52,457 nucleotides of DNA. Source: Phycisphaerae bacterium (GTDB lineage Bacteria > Planctomycetota > Phycisphaerae > UBA1845 > PWPN01). Positions 49,401-52,457 of this stretch are shown here, one piece after another (the stretch's first letter is position 1; each line of letters opens with the position of its first letter). Both the position numbers and the translations under genes were made by a program. Where the stretch lies: NCBI GenBank assembly GCA_018003015.1, contig JAGNEZ010000048.1, positions 1 to 52,457 on the forward strand. The letters are read 5' to 3'. The notes under the pieces are model-generated. The model did not search any database, had not been told where the DNA came from, and saw only the letters and a program-made list of their open reading frames with translations.

Positions 49401-50267
49401 CACCGGCACGCTGTGCAGAAGCCCGAGATCACTCAGTGACTGGCGAACATATTGCCACGCCATGCCGCTGGTGACGATGGCAACCTCGTTCTGGCCGGGT
49501 ACGTCGTCGAGGCGGTTGAGGCCGAGCCGTTCGACTTCGCGGAGCAGTCTGTCGAGACGCTGGGGGAGGTCCAGCTCGCGGCGACCGGTCCGCGGAGGCA
49601 GGAGCACGCGGCTCTCGAGATCCAGCGTGTCGGTCTGCAGATCGAACCGGTGATTGGCGTTGGTCAGCGGGTAGTGGTTGGGGCAGCAGATCACCGATCC
49701 GCCACCGTCGGCCAGCGGCGTGGTCAGCACATAGCCCGTGTAGAGTCCTGAGGCCCGGGAGAGAGAGAAACCCGCACCGACGTAGTCCTTGATCTCCTGC
49801 GGGGTGCTCGGCTCGATGACGGGTACCTGGTGGTGCCGGAAGAGGAAGCGTGAATCGGCTGGGACCTGGGTGCTCTCGTTCCAGGGGTCGTCGCCGGCGA
49901 CGATGACCGCCCCGCCGTCGGCGTGTGGGCCGGCCAGATTGCCGAGGGCCAGCGCGTCGCTGGCCACGTGGAGCCCCACGCTCTTGAATGCGGCCAGGGA
50001 CCGGAGCGGTCCCATCTGGGAGCCATTGACCGCGGCCACCGAGAGGGCTTCGTTGTTGGCAATCCGGCCCTCGATGCCCCGTTCCTTGAGCAGGTCGGCC
50101 AGATCGGCAAGCACGTCGAAGAACGTGGCCACCGGCGAACCGGGGTAGCCGGTCAGCAGGTGCACGCCGCCCTCGGTCTCGAGGGCGCCTTTGACCAGCA
50201 ACTCGTTGCCGTTGAAGACATCGACGCCGGACTCACGCAGGAACTTGGATTGTGCCGTCTTGCTCAT
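46446..50267 (-). CDS. Indolepyruvate:ferredoxin oxidoreductase, fused alpha-beta type
   Basis: A 1273-residue single-chain enzyme that oxidatively decarboxylates aryl-pyruvates from aromatic amino acids to aryl-acetyl-CoA with reduction of an iron-sulfur acceptor. The N-domain opens with GNELLVKGALETEGG and TGYPGSP. FCPGCPHR (about 417) and GDTGCYTML lead to the TPP domain with FMGDSTFFHSG (about 503). A cluster region (about 642-690) has CDYCLECTNNTGC and CVNDGACAKVEAC. The gamma-type domain begins VWLAGVGGMGIGT (about 731). The last 300 residues resemble the C-terminal extension (DUF6537-type) of this group. A Ser/Ala/Gly-rich linker near residue 780 is encoded by heptamer repeats. The start codon has a weak ribosome site. 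Confidence 0.92.
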   Translation of the reverse strand: MSKTAQSKFLRESGVDVFNGNELLVKGALETEGGVHLLTGYPGSPVATFFDVLADLADLLKERGIEGRIANNEALSVAAVNGSQMGPLRSLAAFKSVGLHVASDALALGNLAGPHADGGAVIVAGDDPWNESTQVPADSRFLFRHHQVPVIEPSTPQEIKDYVGAGFSLSRASGLYTGYVLTTPLADGGGSVICCPNHYPLTNANHRFDLQTDTLDLESRVLLPPRTGRRELDLPQRLDRLLREVERLGLNRLDDVPGQNEVAIVTSGMAWQYVRQSLSDLGLLHSVPVLKLAVSYPLNPRQIEPLLARFKHLVIIEERRSFIEEQMAGLAIHYAQAGGRRIAQLWGKQFPQEASGFPSVQGLNVSIVTDRLGRFLRSIQSPLARKAAKAIDSELRVIAETAKFDASISARTPTFCPGCPHRDSSGLLLKIKRRFADEGYMRRRHGRGAVDLVFHGDTGCYTMLMFEPNSQLMHNYSGMGLGGGTGSGIDPFINNKQVVFMGDSTFFHSGLTAISNSIAACQDITYIILANGTTAMTGHQPLPSVPNDLLNRPIPTQEIEQMVRAITGGQCPVIRTDPDNHKEYNRTLEQTILADGVKIIIADKECGITFNRRRLRAQRNEQRKFGFVCRQVHMNVTPEVCDYCLECTNNTGCPGLTVVPTDYGPKVQTDLSWCVNDGACAKVEACPSFEEVIITRRRRPTPRGHKIALEDIPEVPVQFKGDTWRVWLAGVGGMGIGTAGSILVLAGQQEGYHVQFSDKKGLAIRNGAVYSQIVYTRAANSQQSAVSSDAPSAPGGREPGTPANEPVASMVVGYGKADLLIGMDPLEAVRAIDAGQKFRVASPKRTAVVVNTDASPTIRTLMGRDEINVEYLELCLRKATRPDGYFAARVSLLCERIFGTKLYMNITMLGIAWQRGLIPVSLDALKEGIRGTIRADFKKNLRAFDVGRKLVCRPDLFADLFADSRGDLLAAADGESSGLGESRSTRSRSLARTVRAKAAYLNMRLLGSRKALRADRKTTRGGRRLPRSERPGPTGSRRLPDTKLARAYKHMTYTTLRACRELDRETMRDIAIRIYDLIHWGGLSYARRYVDRVRRTFLADDERHGFAATRAVIWNLAKLMLIKDEFFVAHLLTSYEKRRRDRQRYNVNPANGDKMRYRRTFHPRFFGKQIDIVVPHWTLYVLRNMRFLRRIIPYWRHREQAFLAWYEQRVDAFTWTTETEYAAYLEALRCVESVTGYAEIRWPKMASAQSKAERLLAGCQRGRLPSAARRDDQ
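47904..47938 (+). repeat. Heptameric tandem repeat inside the oxidoreductase gene
   Basis: Five 7-base units (GCTGCTG, ACCGCTG, ACTGCTG, GCTGTTG, GCTGCTC) lie within the coding region and encode part of the linker NSQQSAVSSD. The reading frame is kept on both sides. Confidence 0.5.
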
Positions 50268-50594
50268 CGCTGGTCACTGCAGGTCGCCGGTCCGGTCCGC
50301 CTCCCGGACTGATCCACGAGTATAGCGGCTCTGTCCGGGGGAGACAAAGCCTCACTGAACGGTCGTGCTCTGCGGGGACCCGCGGAAATGCGACCGCGGG
50401 CGGAGTGGCGCGGATTGGCTCGATCCCGGGCATGCGGTTCCGGGTATCGTCAGGCAGGCGGATCAGCAGGTGGACGACCTGGCCGTGAAACCAGCTTGCT
50501 GGTGGTGCACCACCTGTCGATGGCGCGGCCGAGGGCGCTCGGGTATCTCCACGCTGCGGGCCATCGGCGGCCTGTCACGTGAAAGGAGCACGCG
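50268..50594. other. Divergent gap without a gene
   Basis: This 327-nt gap separates the oxidoreductase from the gutted isomerase-like gene. Besides the promoter at 50319-50347 it holds a small palindrome (ACCAGCTTGCTGGT, 50490-50503). No small gene or RNA was recognised. Confidence 0.4.
50319..50347 (-). promoter_or_regulatory. Sigma70-like promoter for the indolepyruvate oxidoreductase
   Basis: Minus-strand TTGTCT, 17 bp, TATACT. Transcription would start near 50312, about 45 nt before the ATG at 50267. Confidence 0.55.
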
Positions 50595-51141
50595 ATGCAC
50601 GGCAGATGGACGCGGCGCACGGTTCTCGGTACCGCATCGGCGGGAGTTCTGGCCGCCACGACACTCGCCAAAGCTGAGAGCGAGACTGGCGGGGCGGGGC
50701 CCGCGGTTGGCCCTCGGGGCGGCTTCACCAAGACGTGCGTCTTGCGGGTGTTCATCGGGGTGAACCCGGCCTGGCCGAAGCCTGACCCGGACTTGCAGGC
50801 AGAGGCCAAACGGCTCCAGGCCGGAATCGATCAGGTGCCGGGCCTCGAGGACGTCGAGTTCCTGAGCAACGCTCTGGTCAGGGACGCCGACACGCTGGGC
50901 GGCCTCACCCGCCAAGTGCTATGGGGTGGGCACCATGCTGGTGTCAACCGGCAAGATCGTGGACGTCCCCGATGTGGACCGGGGCTGCCGCACCAAGATC
51001 ACGGTCAAGGTCCGCGATGCCCGCAAGATGTTCGAGGGTTGGTCCCATGGTTTGCACCGGGTGATCTTCTACGGCAATCACCTGGCGGACACACGACGGC
51101 TGGCGCGGTTCATCGGTGTCGACGTGTTCGAGGAGGGGTAG
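50595..51141 (+). pseudogene. Gutted sugar-isomerase-like gene (N- and C-termini only)
   Basis: The ATG at 50595 has AAGGAG upstream and opens a Tat-type signal (RRTVLGTASAGVLAATTLA), then GGFTKTCVLRVFIGVNPAWPK, the start of exported FucI-like sugar isomerases of planctomycetes. Around 50915 the homology jumps to another frame, which encodes the usual C-terminal end (GTMLVSTGKIVDVP, GCRTKITVKVRDARKMF, HGLHRVIFYG) and stops at 51141. About 300 middle codons with the catalytic region are missing. Together the pieces make about 180 codons in two frames. Either a deletion has destroyed the gene or the assembly has collapsed here. Confidence 0.65.
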
Positions 51142-51190
51142 GAGACAAGCAGGGCCCAATGAGGTCCGCTGACGGGAAGAGGAGGAGGGC

Positions 51191-51234
51191 GCGGCGGAGA
51201 GGATCGGCATCGCCTACCTTTCCGCCGCTCGTTT
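51191..51234 (+). terminator. Rho-independent terminator after the isomerase-like pseudogene
   Basis: A 12-bp stem (51191-51202 with 51217-51228, one G-T pair), a 14-base loop, then TCGTTTT. It lies 50 nt after the stop codon and suggests that the locus was once an expressed gene. Confidence 0.7.
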
Positions 51235-51419
51235 TGTGCTCCGCTCCGGCCGGCTTCGCCGCGATCTGGCCGTGCTCGGACATGATCGCAGTGCGATCGA
51301 CACGTACGAGCGACCTCTCGAACCGTTGGTCCACGAGCTGGTATGAGGGGCGGGCAGAAACCACGCTGTCTCTCCTTGTTGGGTACAGAGTGATGTAGCG
51401 CAGGCGCTCTGGTACCAGA

Positions 51420-52457
51420 TCAGCCCCGGCTCTCCCACGCCGCGTTGAGCACAGCCAGTTCTGCCCTCAGCCGGTCCGACTCCGCCCTCAACGCACGGGC
51501 CCGCTCTGCGTCACGGTAGATGGCCGGGTCGGCGAACTGCTGCTCGAGCTCGCTTAAGGCCGTCTCCTTTTCGATGATCTCCTCTTCGATGCGATCGATG
51601 GACCACGAGGCGTACGGCGAATCGTCCTCGACGACCTCGCCGGACGGCAGTCGCTTGGTGCGAGTCTTGGTTGTACGCCGGGCCTGCTTGCGGGCCTCGT
51701 CCAGTTCCGCTCGCCGGCGGGCTTCCTGCTCCGCCTGTCGATTGGCGTAGGTGCTCCAGTTGCCGGTCATGGTCTCGTACTTGGCCCGCTCGGGCAGGAC
51801 CAGCAGCTTGTTGACCACGCGATCGAGGAAGTACCGGTCGTGGCTCACCAGCAGTACCGCACCCGGATATGAAATCAGGGCGTCCTCCAACACTTCCTTG
51901 GCCGGAATATCCAGATGGTTGGTCGGCTCGTCGAGGATCAGCACCTGGGGATTGCTGTACATGAGCCGAGCGAGCATGACCCGGCTCTGCTCGCCGCCGG
52001 AGAGCGCACCCACCCGCTTGAACACGTCGTCGCCCTGGAACAGAAACCGGGCCAGGAACGAGCGGATCTGAGCCTGCTGGCTCTGCGAGGCCTTGGGTTC
52101 AATCTCCTCCATCACGGTGAGTTCCGGCCGAAGGTCCTCGTGCTCCTGGTCGTAGTAACCCACCTGCAGGTTCTCGAAGAGCCGCACTGTCCCCGCGTCC
52201 GGTTCGGTCTTGTGCATGGCCATGCGCAGCAAGGTGGTCTTGCCGACGCCATTGGGTCCCACGATGCCGATCTTCTCGCCGCGGTAGATCTCGAGGTTGA
52301 AGTCATCGAACAGGACCACGTCGCCGTAGGCCTTGCGTACGCCCTCGCAGCGCAGCACCATGTCCCCGGCCCGCTGGGTGGGGGTGAACTGAATCGCCAG
52401 CCTGCGATGGGACGCCACCCGCCGGGCTAGGACCGTACCCTCCCGCTCCATACGCTC
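51420..52457 (-). CDS. ABC-F family ATPase, N-terminal half off the right edge
   Basis: The frame is open to the window edge, so the Met at 52451 need not be the start. The visible 345 codons contain the second ATPase domain of an ABC-F protein: Walker A GPNGVGKTT, signature LSGGEQSRV, Walker B VLILDEPTNHLD and the switch LLVSHDRYFLD. The region before the domain (ARRVASHRRLAIQFTP) looks like the end of the inter-domain linker. A charged coiled coil (about 240-345) ends the protein, as in several ABC-F subtypes. These soluble factors act on the ribosome, in translation rescue or antibiotic protection; the subtype cannot be fixed without the N-terminal half. Confidence 0.88.
   Translation of the reverse strand, partial: ERMEREGTVLARRVASHRRLAIQFTPTQRAGDMVLRCEGVRKAYGDVVLFDDFNLEIYRGEKIGIVGPNGVGKTTLLRMAMHKTEPDAGTVRLFENLQVGYYDQEHEDLRPELTVMEEIEPKASQSQQAQIRSFLARFLFQGDDVFKRVGALSGGEQSRVMLARLMYSNPQVLILDEPTNHLDIPAKEVLEDALISYPGAVLLVSHDRYFLDRVVNKLLVLPERAKYETMTGNWSTYANRQAEQEARRRAELDEARKQARRTTKTRTKRLPSGEVVEDDSPYASWSIDRIEEEIIEKETALSELEQQFADPAIYRDAERARALRAESDRLRAELAVLNAAWESRG

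Overview
The window looks like chromosomal DNA of a planctomycete, probably of the Phycisphaerae side. This is inferred from gene content only; no rRNA is present. Signs are high GC, secreted proteins carrying CNxNxIPDxC repeats and dockerin-like C-termini, a prepilin-like protein ending in a planctomycete-type ADGH motif, Tat/Sec-exported TIM-barrel proteins, and an EF-G of the 'IDSGKTT...[10 protein letters not shown]' type. Several start regions carry sigma70-like promoters (TTGnnn, 16-18 bp, TAnnnT) and clear Shine-Dalgarno sites.

Layout. 1-9.3 kb (minus strand): a secreted carbohydrate/protein degradation block with a GH78-like rhamnosidase (cut by the left edge), a 1782-residue metallopeptidase/beta-helix/propeller/dockerin protein, a lectin-like secreted protein and a xylose-isomerase-like TIM barrel. 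9.5-15.5 kb: an FHA-GAF-SpoIIE-like protein whose phosphatase motifs are degenerate, then an M24 peptidase-accB-accC-pfp (PPi-type phosphofructokinase) run closed by a strong terminator. 15.7-24.5 kb: an HEAGH metallopeptidase, a prepilin-like protein, exported proteins, an alpha/beta hydrolase, argS and a decayed GH66/FN3/dockerin gene. 24.6-27.9 kb: a glycyl-radical enzyme very like trans-4-hydroxyproline dehydratase, plus its activase. 28-30 kb: small envelope genes and an ACT-type regulator. 30.3-39.2 kb: the central anaerobic block nifJ, DHOD-like protein, ADP-forming acyl-CoA synthetase, CoA-transferase/GNAT fusion. 39.3-46.4 kb: housekeeping genes (lipoprotein, fusA, NAD kinase, HU, rny) and a long structured non-coding stretch. 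46.4-52.5 kb: a fused indolepyruvate:ferredoxin oxidoreductase, a gutted sugar-isomerase-like gene and an ABC-F ATPase (cut by the right edge).

How the genes fit together. PPi-phosphofructokinase feeds glycolysis. NifJ makes acetyl-CoA and reduced ferredoxin, and the ADP-forming synthetase can convert acyl-CoA to acid plus ATP. The CoA-transferase/GNAT fusion may connect acyl-CoA level to protein acetylation. The indolepyruvate oxidoreductase feeds aryl-acyl-CoA from amino acids into similar chemistry, and the hydroxyproline dehydratase suggests use of collagen-like or plant-wall peptides. This points to a fermentative, polymer-degrading anaerobe.

The least explained items are (i) a near-consensus promoter driving about 700 nt of hairpin-rich, gene-free RNA into rny; (ii) two genes that keep their N- and C-termini but have lost the catalytic middle; (iii) heptameric tandem repeats, one copy inside a coding region; (iv) the DHOD-like protein beside nifJ, which lacks the DHOD active-site loop; and (v) the metal-ligand-poor SpoIIE-like domain. 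No tRNA, rRNA, CRISPR array or intact insertion sequence was seen.
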